Source: Streptomyces camponoticapitis
GTDB taxonomy: Bacteria > Actinomycetota > Actinomycetes > Streptomycetales > Streptomycetaceae
Direction: 5' to 3'
Assembly (NCBI RefSeq): GCF_014646115.1
Contig: NZ_BMMV01000018.1
Coordinates: forward strand, 1 to 57,909
DNA length: 57,909 nt
In this document: positions 35,573-43,315 of the stretch, piece after piece
Position numbering within the stretch: position 1 is the first letter of the stretch
Layout: every line of letters starts with the position of its first letter
The notes under the pieces: model-generated
The model's database searches: none
What the model saw: the letters and a program-made list of their open reading frames with translations, nothing else
What the model was told of the DNA's origin: nothing
Program-made: the position numbers and the translations under genes

Positions 35573-35743
35573 ATGCCGGGAGTGCTGACTGCGATCAACG
35601 CCGCGATGCGCCCACTCGGCGCAGGCACCGCCGGCACCGCCGGGATCGAGACGGGCCCGGCCGGGCTCACGGTCTTCCGCCGCGCCGCCCGCGCCGCCTG
35701 CGAGGCCCGCAAGGCCCGCTCCCAGACCCCGGCCGAACAGTGA
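35573..35743 (+). pseudogene. 56-codon open frame, probable remnant or chance frame
   Basis: The frame starts ATG-CCG-GGA-GTG and encodes 56 residues rich in Ala and Arg, ending in ARSQTPAEQ. It may be the tail of a lost gene or a small gene of unknown kind. There is no clear ribosome-binding site. I list it so the 300-base gap 35524-35823 is accounted for. Confidence 0.25.
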
Positions 35744-35761
35744 CCGAGCTGCCACCTACGG

Positions 35762-35801
35762 CAATGTTGCTAACTAATGGGTTAGTATCTTCAATGTTAG
35801 C
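35762..35801. promoter_or_regulatory. repeat-rich, AT-rich promoter of the ATPase gene
   Basis: CAATGTT occurs at 35762-35768 and 35792-35798. GCTAAC (35769-35774) is matched by inverted GTTAG (35781-35785) and GTTAGC (35796-35801). It sits just upstream of the ATPase start at 35824 and stands out in this GC-rich DNA. It is likely an operator-promoter. Confidence 0.5.
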
Positions 35802-35823
35802 TGGTGCTCCAGAAGGCGGCGAC

Positions 35824-37242
35824 ATGGCAGATTTCGTAGGCAGGCGGCACGAGCTCGAGACGCTGGACCGCGAGCTGGGCAAGGTGGCGGCCGGGATCGG
35901 CGGGGAACGGCCCGGGCGGTGCGTGATGCTTCGTGGGCGCCGTCGGGTGGGCAAGTCACGGTTGGTCGAGCGGTTCGCCGAGAGGTCCGGTGCGCCGTTC
36001 CTTTTCTATGCCGCGACAGGGGCGTCGCCGGAGGCGGACCTGGAGCGGCTCAGCCAGGACGCGCGGTCATCCAGCCTTCCGCTGGCGAATCTGCTGTCCG
36101 CGGCCCGCCCGGCGAGTTGGGACGCGGCCTTCGACGTACTGGCGGCGGCACTGCCGTACGACCGGGCGAGCGTCGTGGTCATGGACGAGGTGCCCTATTT
36201 GATGGATGCGGAGGGCGCCTTCGAGGGCATGCTTCAGCGGGGCTGGGACCGGGTGCTGGAGACGAAGCCGGTTCTGCTGGTCCTCATCGGCTCCGACCTG
36301 TCCATGATGGAGGCGCTGAACGGTTATGGACGTCCGTTCCATCAGCGCGGACGGGAGATGGTGCTGGGTCCGCTCAATCCGGCGGAGGTCGGCGAGATGC
36401 TCGGCCTCGACCCCGCCTCGGCCTTCGACGCGGCCTTGATCACCGGTGGACTGCCTCTTATCTGCGCGGAGTGGACGCACGGCGCCGGGATGTGGGAGTT
36501 CCTGGAGACGGCACTCAGTGATCCGGTCTCGGCCCTGCTGGTGTCGGCGGAACGCTCGCTCGCCGCGGAGTTCCCCCAGCAGGTCCAGGCACGCACCGTC
36601 CTGTCGGCGATCGGCAGCGGTGAGCGGACGTTCTCCAATATCGCCCGCGCCGCCGGCGGGATCGGAGCGACCCCGCTCCAGCGGTCGCTGGCGATCCTCA
36701 CGGACAAGCGGGTGATCGCGGCGGAGCTTCCCGTATCCACGCGGCCTTCGAAGGATCGCCGCTACCGGGTCGCGGATCCCTACCTCCGCTTCTGGCTGAA
36801 GCTCCTGGGCCCGGCGATGCAGGAGATCGAGCGGGGCCGGGGTGACCTGACGCTGCAGCGCATCCGCGAAAACTGGACCAGCTGGCGTGGCAGGGCCGTT
36901 GAACCTCTGGTGCGAGAGGCGCTGGCGCGGCTGCTGCCCGACGAGAGCCTCCCCGCCGCTCCCGCCATCGGGGGTTACTGGACCCGTACCAACGATGTGG
37001 AGATCGACGTCGTGGGAGCGGACCGCGCGCCGATCGCCAAGGAGCTGTTGTTCGTCGGCTCGGTGAAGTGGCTGGAGAACTCCCCGTTCGACCGCCACGA
37101 TCTCGCAGCGCTCCACCACCACCGCGCCGCGCTCACGCCCGCCCCCGTGCCCGTGATCGCGCTCTCGCGCAGTGGAACCGACTGCTCGGGACTCGACGCC
37201 GCCTACGGTCCGGCGGAACTCCTCGCGGCGTGGTCCCCCTGA
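35824..37242 (+). CDS. archaeal-type ATPase with C-terminal DUF234-like (nuclease-fold) domain
   Basis: A 472-residue protein. FVGRRHELETLDREL starts an AAA/STAND-like ATPase; the P-loop is RRRVGKS with K44; Walker B is VVVMDEVPYLM. A winged-helix region (about 255-320) follows. The C-terminal domain has D-V-E-I-D (E393, D395) and G-S-V-K415-W, placed like the PD-(D/E)xK motif of DUF234; the E of E-x-K is Ser here, so nuclease activity is doubtful. Such ATPases are frequent in archaea and patchy in bacteria, often carried by transfer; their role is not settled. The ATG at 35824 was chosen because the FVGR motif follows and GAAGGCGG precedes it. Confidence 0.85.
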   Translation: MADFVGRRHELETLDRELGKVAAGIGGERPGRCVMLRGRRRVGKSRLVERFAERSGAPFLFYAATGASPEADLERLSQDARSSSLPLANLLSAARPASWDAAFDVLAAALPYDRASVVVMDEVPYLMDAEGAFEGMLQRGWDRVLETKPVLLVLIGSDLSMMEALNGYGRPFHQRGREMVLGPLNPAEVGEMLGLDPASAFDAALITGGLPLICAEWTHGAGMWEFLETALSDPVSALLVSAERSLAAEFPQQVQARTVLSAIGSGERTFSNIARAAGGIGATPLQRSLAILTDKRVIAAELPVSTRPSKDRRYRVADPYLRFWLKLLGPAMQEIERGRGDLTLQRIRENWTSWRGRAVEPLVREALARLLPDESLPAAPAIGGYWTRTNDVEIDVVGADRAPIAKELLFVGSVKWLENSPFDRHDLAALHHHRAALTPAPVPVIALSRSGTDCSGLDAAYGPAELLAAWSP

Positions 37243-37270
37243 ACTCGAACCGAACCGCTCGGACGCAAAC

Positions 37271-37327
37271 GACCCCGAACGAGGGGTCCGGGGCCGGCTG
37301 AGGCGCCCTCCTGGGGCGAAACCCCAG
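37271..37327. terminator. two short hairpins after the ATPase gene
   Basis: GACCCC/GGGGTC (37271-37276 and 37283-37288) and CTGGGG/CCCCAG (37311-37316 and 37322-37327) form small hairpins between the ATPase stop and the left attachment copy. Before the element integrated, this DNA lay directly downstream of the tRNA-Arg 3' end, so the hairpins may have ended tRNA transcripts too. Confidence 0.5.
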
Positions 37328-37344
37328 TTCAAGGCGCTAATGCG

Positions 37345-37389
37345 TGGTGCCCCCGGCAGGATTCGAACCTGCGACACCCGCTTTAGGAG
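37345..37389. repeat. left attachment site copy (3' half of tRNA-Arg)
   Basis: 45 bases identical to 45500-45544. They cover the CCA end, acceptor 3' strand, T arm and half of the anticodon arm of the tRNA in reverse orientation. The sequence then diverges, so no functional tRNA is encoded here. Confidence 0.92.
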
Positions 37390-37483
37390 TTCAACCCTCG
37401 GCCGTACGGATGGCCCGGGTTCGTACTCACCGGGCGGCCCGTGGTCCGGGTTCCGATCGCCAGCGTCCACCGTCGTCCGATGA

Positions 37484-37511
37484 CGTTGATGTCAGCTGGT
37501 GATGTCAGACC
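37484..37511. repeat. putative integrase arm-type sites, left end
   Basis: CGTTGATGTCAG (37484-37495) and GATGTCAGACC (37501-37511) are two direct copies of a GATGTCAG core about 100 bases inside the left attachment copy. The same 12-mer and the same 11-mer recur at the right end. Confidence 0.6.
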
Positions 37512-37649
37512 GTAGGGTGCTCGTCCGGCAGGGGGCGCGTACGAACCGAGCACATCGCTCGTCGCAAGCCCTCAGAACGCGGAAGTTCCTTCGGACTTCG
37601 GTTATAGGCCCAGCCGGCTGTTGGGGCCGCCTCGTACTCGGCCAGCATC

Positions 37650-38645
37650 ATGGTCGTTCTGTCCGCCATCCTCAAGAGCTGTGATGCTTTGACGACCAAG
37701 CAGCTGGGCCGATGTCAGTGGGGAGTGTCACCATGGTCTGCCGTGGAACTAAGTGTGAAGCTGCCTCGGCAGCGAGGTGATCGGCTGTTCCTATACGCCG
37801 TCACGAACGAGGAGCAGCAGGCCGGTGCTGAGTCGAATCTCAGGCTCCTGGATGCGGGTCATGCACATCGAAGAGTCAGCGGCTGGTGGGACGACCAGCT
37901 GCCTTTTGGAGACGATCTCCCGGATCTGGCCGAGCCCGCGTTCGTCAGTGGGCAGCAACTTGTGAAGGCTCTGGAAGCGCGCTACCCAGGCGTGACTGTG
38001 ATTCTGCGTCTGGGGCCGCGTGCGGCATGGCGTACGCGGCAGGAGCGGCGCCGGATCGCATGGGAGGCGGCGAAGGCAAAGCGGCCTCCACTCCCGCCGG
38101 ACACGGAGAGGCTGATTCACGCCTTGAGTCCCGAGTGCATGATCTGCCATAAGACCGTACGGAAACTGGAGATTGCCCATTTGTTGGACTGGCCCACTAT
38201 CCGACGCGTAGTCGAGACACATCCTCTTTGGCTCAAGGGTGATAACGACATGCAGCGTGCTGCGCTGCTGTTCCATGACCCGTGGAACATGGGCGTCTTG
38301 TGTCGTGAACGCCCTCATCGTTCCGGTTGTCATGACCGGCAGGAGATCGGCGAAGTCACATTGGAGCAACTCCGGCTGGCGAGAGCTACATTGGACCGGC
38401 AGCCGGGTGTTGAACGTCTTTACGGTCGGTATCTGGATCAAAGCCTGATCGAGGAACGTCGTCGCTTCGGCCTCGATATGAACGCAATGGGCAGAGTCCT
38501 CACGCTTTTGGCGCAGAAGGCGAAGGGTGGCGAGTCCTCGTCATATGTACTAAAGCACGGAACGATTAAGGTTGATCGCGGGCAGGGAGCCCTTTTGTGG
38601 GGGCAATATGACTGTACAGATCGGGCTCGCGACTACAACCTCTAG
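37650..38645 (+). CDS. HNH endonuclease domain protein
   Basis: A protein of up to 331 residues. The HNH zinc-finger nuclease lies at about residues 160-230: C163-x2-C166, LEIAHLLDW with H177, WNMGVLC with N213 and C218, and C227-H228. The residues before it form an unrecognised N-terminal domain (about 55-155), and 235-331 an unrecognised tail. HNH domains cut DNA using one metal ion. The start is uncertain: the ATG at 37650 lacks a good ribosome-binding site, and in-frame GTGs near 37727-37760 are alternatives. It lies in the island cargo, 38 bases before the next gene on the same strand and convergent with the STAND gene. Confidence 0.75.
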   Translation: MVVLSAILKSCDALTTKQLGRCQWGVSPWSAVELSVKLPRQRGDRLFLYAVTNEEQQAGAESNLRLLDAGHAHRRVSGWWDDQLPFGDDLPDLAEPAFVSGQQLVKALEARYPGVTVILRLGPRAAWRTRQERRRIAWEAAKAKRPPLPPDTERLIHALSPECMICHKTVRKLEIAHLLDWPTIRRVVETHPLWLKGDNDMQRAALLFHDPWNMGVLCRERPHRSGCHDRQEIGEVTLEQLRLARATLDRQPGVERLYGRYLDQSLIEERRRFGLDMNAMGRVLTLLAQKAKGGESSSYVLKHGTIKVDRGQGALLWGQYDCTDRARDYNL

Positions 38646-38683
38646 CCTCGCGAAAGATACGTCAAGATAACCGGAGACAAGCT

Positions 38684-39073
38684 GTGCAACGCGATGACCG
38701 TTTGATCTTGTTCACCGCTGTCGCAGAACTGGCAGTGTTGCGTGCCATCGAACTTTCGGGGGATCGCATCATTAGGCGGGCTGAGCGCTCCTCAAGAGGC
38801 CCACTCAAATTTTTTAAACCAATTTCTGTGCACGTACAGCGACCTGTGAAAGAAGCTGACCTCGACCAGGTCCTCCCAAAGGAAGCTTGGGCGATCCCGG
38901 CTGTGGCGGGCCTCCCGGAGGAGCTTATTGAGGCGCTCGATAAGCATACGCGGATCCTTCTGGTGACTGGACTCGAATTCCATCGAGAGGACCTTATCCT
39001 TACACTCTCCCGACTACCCATCACAAGAATGCCAATCCCGTGGGAGTCAGGTACTCCTCGGGGGCACCACTAA
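38684..39073 (+). CDS. small hypothetical cargo protein
   Basis: A 129-residue soluble protein starting with GTG at 38684, with GGAG eight bases upstream. I do not recognise it. The sequence is mixed alpha/beta in look, starting with LILFTAVAELAVLRAIELSGDRII, with no membrane segment or known motif. It follows the HNH gene closely and is probably in the same transcript, so it could be a partner, inhibitor or immunity protein. The DNA is AT-richer than the surrounding chromosome. It ends 70 bases from the convergent STAND gene. Confidence 0.6.
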   Translation: MQRDDRLILFTAVAELAVLRAIELSGDRIIRRAERSSRGPLKFFKPISVHVQRPVKEADLDQVLPKEAWAIPAVAGLPEELIEALDKHTRILLVTGLEFHREDLILTLSRLPITRMPIPWESGTPRGHH

Positions 39074-39142
39074 CGGGAGCCTCCGGCGCGAACTAAACAA
39101 TTCAGTAGTTCGCATCCGAGATCTCGCGTTTGCCCGGCGAGT

Positions 39143-42016
39143 CTATTGCTGCGACGAAATGTCATCGCAAATTTGACGGAGCAGCTCGATCACCCTTTGA
39201 TCTCCAGGGGAGCCCAGGTGTAAAAATGAGTCGAGGTCCGGCCAGCTAACCAACTCATACATTATTGGCAGCGCCCGAGAATCGCCCGCAACAATCGCTT
39301 CAGCGCAAGCCTGACCAACGTTGCGAATCAGATCAAGGATGGACTCACGGAAGAGACTAGGCGCAGCCGGGTCAGTCTTCCAGAAATTTACTTCTTTCCT
39401 CGCTTCAGCCCACTTTCCCTGCCGCGCCAAAGATTCTGTAAGGAGACGTCGAGCTTCAGCGTTTGGCCAACCCACGGGATTATTTCGCAAAACTTCTCGA
39501 CAGTGCGATTCTGCCACTCCGAAACGTCCCTCCCTTATTCGCTCCTCAGCCTTTACTATAAGACCGAGATCTCGCGAATAGTTTGATTCGGGCAGTCTCG
39601 ACTCCAGATCAGAAAAGGCTTCCGCCAAAGAATTAAGTTCAGTCAAGCCATTCAGCTTTATAGTCCCCCTGCGAAGGATCGCTCGAATATCCGCAGCAAA
39701 CTTTATCGCAGCTTTCGGATAAGTTTCGACCCAACCCCGGGAGACGTATAAGACATACTCGAGATGCTTAACTGCTTCATCGTAGGTTGTCTCCAGCCCG
39801 GGAATGTGTGGGCGCTCTGAATCGCAATTCGAGTATAGATACATATGCGCAAGCATAAAGCGCGTCTGCGAGATTAGCGTCTCATTGTCAGGAGCCACTT
39901 CATGTAGAATTTCTAGCTCGCGCTTCAACAACCGCTCCGCTCGGCAGGCGTCGCCTAGTAACTGGTAGGGCCCAGCAAGGTTTCCGCACAGCAGCGCTAC
40001 GCGCTCACTGCGGACATGCGCCGCTTCGGCGTGGGTTAGAAGCAGCTCTGCATGGGACTGAATCGTCTGCACCCGTTCAGCCATTCCGAATTCTGACGAT
40101 GTGCGAAGCCATCTTTCAACGTGTCCCACCAACCGATCAATGGAACTCGGAAGATCCGGATGCCCCGCAACTCGCATTCGAATAATTTCCTGAGTGACTG
40201 AATTAACGGAAATCGTTCGAGTTGCCTCGGTAAATTTATCTTCTTGAGGGGCAGGGAGCGGTAGGTCATTCTTGACGAGCGAGAATTGAAACAGCTCACG
40301 GAGAACTTCCCCAAGCCGGACAATGTCAGGCGAAACTATTAGAGGGCCCAGATGCTCTTCTTCTTCGGTATTCGAAAGTGCCGTAGCGAGTAGCAGGTGC
40401 GCCGGTATCTGGTGTGATCCAAGGAAAGCCGACATGATCAGGAGGTGGGTGGCCACTGCCGAAATGTCTGGAGTCTTATCGGTTCCACCTTTGATGCGCT
40501 GTTCGAGCTTATCGATGCACATATTAAGCGCAGCGGCCAAGGTTTGGGGGTACCCGGCCGGTATTGAATCGTGATCGGAAATTGCGCGAGTCCTCAGGGC
40601 ATCGATATAGACGTCTGAATTTTCGATTCCGTAGCCACAGCCAACTAGGTAGCCAGCTCCCAACTCAAGAGCCAAAGGCCAGTCGCCGAGTTCTTCCGCC
40701 ATCCGCTGCGTGGCCGGTCTCCATAGGACGGATTCGCCCTCCGTGAGTTGCAACCGCCGGCGAAGGAGCTCAATCGACTGCTCCCGTTCCATGGTCGAGA
40801 CAGTAACAACGTGGGCGCTACCGGCGGGGGCCGCCGAGTTAATGGTTGTCAGGATTATATCGCCACGACTAGTTTTGGGTACCCATGGCTCAACCTCTCG
40901 TAGGGAGAGAGCGTTGTCCAGGACGATAAGCCAGCGCCCGGGGAAGCGACCAAGTGTTAGCTGAATCTCATGCTGCAGGTCTTCGGGCGAAGAGAATTTC
41001 CCGCCCTGCCCGCTCGACGGAACAAGCGCCTGAAGGGCTCGCTGAAAGTCTGAATACAGGGAGCTGGCGGTTTCGCAGTTGATCCACGCGATTACGTCGT
41101 ATTGATCGGCGCAGGCCGAAATGTAGAGTGCTGCCGCACTCGACTTCCCGATACCAGAAGGACCAGCGAGGTTAACAAAACGCGTCCCGCGATCAGGCGT
41201 TCGCGGGAAGGCTTCCATGATTTGATTAACAACCTGGGGACGGGGAACATCAGGAATTCTCGGAATCGCGCCCACGACAACTCCCCAATCGAGAGAACCG
41301 ACCGTGCGAGCTAGCGTCTCTCCATCTACAAGCGCCAACCTACGCAATTCTGCGACCGAAAAATTGGCCCTTTCCCCAGAAAGGTCGGCCGCACGACCAA
41401 ATACCTCTGATAGTAAATATCCGACGAGTAAACCAGCAGACTTTTCTCCGAGGCCGAGCCGAGCACTGTTGCGGATATTGCGCAACGTGTTCCGTAACTC
41501 CTCCCGAATCTCTTCATCATCTCGAGTATCGTACTCAACTCTGCACCGTCGCAACCGAGCTAACTCTTCGTCGCCTAGTGCGGCTATTTGACTCCTGCGT
41601 TGGGGAGCCTCACGACACAGTTCGTCTAGTTGCTCCCGAAGCTCTTGCGTGTCAGCCGCTGAAACTAGGACTCGATTTAGCGTGCTGCTCTTTTGGTCTG
41701 GCCTCCCATTAGTTAGGAGAGAATATGCCGGAGGATCTGGTGCACCTTTGATCATATCCAGGAGGATTCCAAGTGCAGCCGTACCGCCCAGACTCCCTCC
41801 AGCCACCCGGCTCTTGACTTGTGTCACAAGGCGGACGGCCCCACTGTGATCGACTACGTCAAAGTCAATCTTGTCTGTCGCGGTTTCACTGCGCGGCCCT
41901 CCTTCTACCCGAACTCCCGCATATTCGGCCTGTCCCACTAGCCCAATGAGATGCTCCAAGGTTCGCAGGTATTGGTACTGGAATCCGTACGCCGCGACCC
42001 GTCCACCGTCCACCAC
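39143..42016 (-). CDS. NLR-like protein: Cap4-type nuclease, NB-ARC STAND ATPase and helical repeats
   Basis: A 957-residue protein. Residues 1-120 look like a Cap4/DUF4297-type PD-(D/E)xK nuclease: YGFQYQYLRTLEHL, E38, D51 within TDKIDFDVV, and Q66-V-K68. The ATPase follows, with P-loop GPSGIGKSS (285-293), Walker B WLIVLDNA (D367), DIILTT as sensor and a later DWPLALELGAGYL that matches the GLPLAL motif of NB-ARC proteins. Residues about 600-957 are helical, TPR-like. This effector-switch-sensor layout is that of antiphage STAND (Avs-like or NLR-like) systems. The GTG at 42016 has GGGGAGG seven bases upstream. Codon use is AT-rich, with TTA codons at residues 196 and 201. Function in defence is inference. 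Confidence 0.85.
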   Translation of the reverse strand: MVDGGRVAAYGFQYQYLRTLEHLIGLVGQAEYAGVRVEGGPRSETATDKIDFDVVDHSGAVRLVTQVKSRVAGGSLGGTAALGILLDMIKGAPDPPAYSLLTNGRPDQKSSTLNRVLVSAADTQELREQLDELCREAPQRRSQIAALGDEELARLRRCRVEYDTRDDEEIREELRNTLRNIRNSARLGLGEKSAGLLVGYLLSEVFGRAADLSGERANFSVAELRRLALVDGETLARTVGSLDWGVVVGAIPRIPDVPRPQVVNQIMEAFPRTPDRGTRFVNLAGPSGIGKSSAAALYISACADQYDVIAWINCETASSLYSDFQRALQALVPSSGQGGKFSSPEDLQHEIQLTLGRFPGRWLIVLDNALSLREVEPWVPKTSRGDIILTTINSAAPAGSAHVVTVSTMEREQSIELLRRRLQLTEGESVLWRPATQRMAEELGDWPLALELGAGYLVGCGYGIENSDVYIDALRTRAISDHDSIPAGYPQTLAAALNMCIDKLEQRIKGGTDKTPDISAVATHLLIMSAFLGSHQIPAHLLLATALSNTEEEEHLGPLIVSPDIVRLGEVLRELFQFSLVKNDLPLPAPQEDKFTEATRTISVNSVTQEIIRMRVAGHPDLPSSIDRLVGHVERWLRTSSEFGMAERVQTIQSHAELLLTHAEAAHVRSERVALLCGNLAGPYQLLGDACRAERLLKRELEILHEVAPDNETLISQTRFMLAHMYLYSNCDSERPHIPGLETTYDEAVKHLEYVLYVSRGWVETYPKAAIKFAADIRAILRRGTIKLNGLTELNSLAEAFSDLESRLPESNYSRDLGLIVKAEERIREGRFGVAESHCREVLRNNPVGWPNAEARRLLTESLARQGKWAEARKEVNFWKTDPAAPSLFRESILDLIRNVGQACAEAIVAGDSRALPIMYELVSWPDLDSFLHLGSPGDQRVIELLRQICDDISSQQ

Positions 42017-42189
42017 CAGTACGCCTCCCCATATCGCACTGCCTTGACCACGGCAGTTCGGCCCCCCTATTGGACACGCCAACCTCCCCTTGGCGCCACT
42101 AGCTTGGAACTATCGGCACCTAGACGACTCTTGCGCGGTCCGGGATCAGCCATGTCGGTTTGATCCCTCCTCAACCCACCACTTACTCA

Positions 42190-42339
42190 GCTCCCATCCC
42201 GTCCGCCGTCGACCCACACACCGTGGAGCGGGCGTGGTTCATGGCGTCCAGGTGGAGCGCGCCACTGTACGAACGACCTGGACGCCATGGGCCGCGTCTG
42301 CTCGGCTCTGCCTGGGTCGACGGCGGACGGGATGGGAGC
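42190..42339. repeat. 150-base imperfect palindrome in non-coding island DNA
   Basis: The outer arms 42190-42216 and 42313-42339 pair perfectly over 27 bases. The inner arms 42240-42253 and 42276-42289 pair perfectly over 14. The 23-base stretches between them are partly complementary (about 13 of 23), and the loop is 22 bases. It would form a long hairpin as RNA or single-stranded DNA. Candidate roles: single-strand origin or transfer origin of the lost plasmid-like cycle, a structured RNA, or a small inverted-repeat transposon. The rest of the gap 42017-42608 shows no gene. Confidence 0.85.
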
Positions 42340-42608
42340 CCTCGCGCACGCCACTACCAGCCCGCAGCCGGGAACGGCGCCCCCTCCATCCCGGGGTCGG
42401 CCGATCCCCCGCCGGAGGCATCGCCTTGCCCGTGCGCCGCGCAATGCGGTGATCGACTCATGCCCACGGCCCTGCCCACATGTGGGCGCGCGTCGGCGGC
42501 GGCAGTGCCGAGCGGGCCGAAGGCAGGAGCGCGGGCGCAGCCAGAGCCCGGAAGCGCGCCCGGCGGAGCGGAGCGCAGCCGGGTGCCTTGAAAACGTAGA
42601 GAAAGTTG

Positions 42609-43001
42609 TTACTCGCGCTGCCGGGCGGGACCGTACTCCTGTGTGCAGGCTGGGAGGTTGATGCCGTGGCGGGTGGTGAGTTTGAGGAACTGGACCGGGC
42701 GGGCGGTCCATTGGATGGTCGTGGCGCCTTGCTGGAGCGTGAGAGTGACCGGCTCGCCCTGGACGAGGGACTGGAGTGCGTCGTGGTGGTCCTCCGACAG
42801 CCATTGCCATGCTTCCTCGAACGCCTCGGAGTTGAGGGTCGGCGAGAGGGTACGCACGGCGACTCTGATCCAGCGGACGGCCTGGGGCGCGGTTTCCACG
42901 TCGACGGAGCCCAGCAGCGTGGTGGCATCGCTGTTCGCGAGGCGGCTCGTGTGGCATTCGCACTGGTAGCCACGCAGGAGCACGGACGTCGGGCGGTTCA
43001 T
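42609..43001 (-). CDS. small hypothetical protein, paralogue of the gene before it
   Basis: A 130-residue soluble protein. It shares with the upstream protein (42998-43315) the pattern Y-x-CE near the start, AVRW-x-R-x-x-VR, W-x-WL, L-x-QGE and a late ARP, so the two are tandem paralogues. I do not recognise the family. The ATG at 43001 overlaps the stop of the upstream gene (ATGA at 42998-43001), so translation is coupled. It is the last gene of a three-gene minus-strand operon with an anti-sigma-like ATPase. Confidence 0.75.
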   Translation of the reverse strand: MNRPTSVLLRGYQCECHTSRLANSDATTLLGSVDVETAPQAVRWIRVAVRTLSPTLNSEAFEEAWQWLSEDHHDALQSLVQGEPVTLTLQQGATTIQWTARPVQFLKLTTRHGINLPACTQEYGPARQRE

Positions 43002-43315
43002 CGCGTCTGTCCCGTGGGGCGGGCGGAGAGCATGTAGCACGTCGTGTCGTCGTAGAGCCTGAGGACGTACGCCTCGCCCTGAGCCAGGGCTGATCGAGCC
43101 TGCTCTTGTTCGGGCTCGTCCAAGAGCCAGTGCCGTCCAGGGGCGGCATAGTGCCGGTCGAGTTGGTCCGTGACGTCGCGGACTCTGTTCCGAAGCCATC
43201 GGACAGCGAGCCGTGGACTGCTCGTCAGACGGCCTCCGAGGTGGAGAACGGGGCGGTCGGCCGTCGTGTGTGCGGTGGCCTCGCACCAGTAGCCGGTCTC
43301 ATAAGCCCCGGTCAT
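42998..43315 (-). CDS. small hypothetical protein, first of two tandem paralogues
   Basis: A 105-residue soluble protein with YWCEATAHT near the start, LAVRWLRNRVRDV, HWLLDEPEQ and LAQGEAYVLRLY. It resembles the next protein in the operon along its length. I chose the ATG at 43315 because it overlaps the stop of the ATPase gene by ATGA; an in-frame ATG at 43321 is also possible. Family and function are unknown; the context suggests a partner of the anti-sigma-like ATPase. Confidence 0.75.
   Translation of the reverse strand: MTGAYETGYWCEATAHTTADRPVLHLGGRLTSSPRLAVRWLRNRVRDVTDQLDRHYAAPGRHWLLDEPEQEQARSALAQGEAYVLRLYDDTTCYMLSARPTGQTR

Noticed and set aside
37345..37420. Possible second tRNA at the left end of the island
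   Set aside because: Only the 3' half matches; the 5' half of the cloverleaf is missing, so it is an attachment-site copy.
42190..42339. Retron-type msr-msd RNA
   Set aside because: No reverse transcriptase gene lies in the island; the hairpin is reported without that label.
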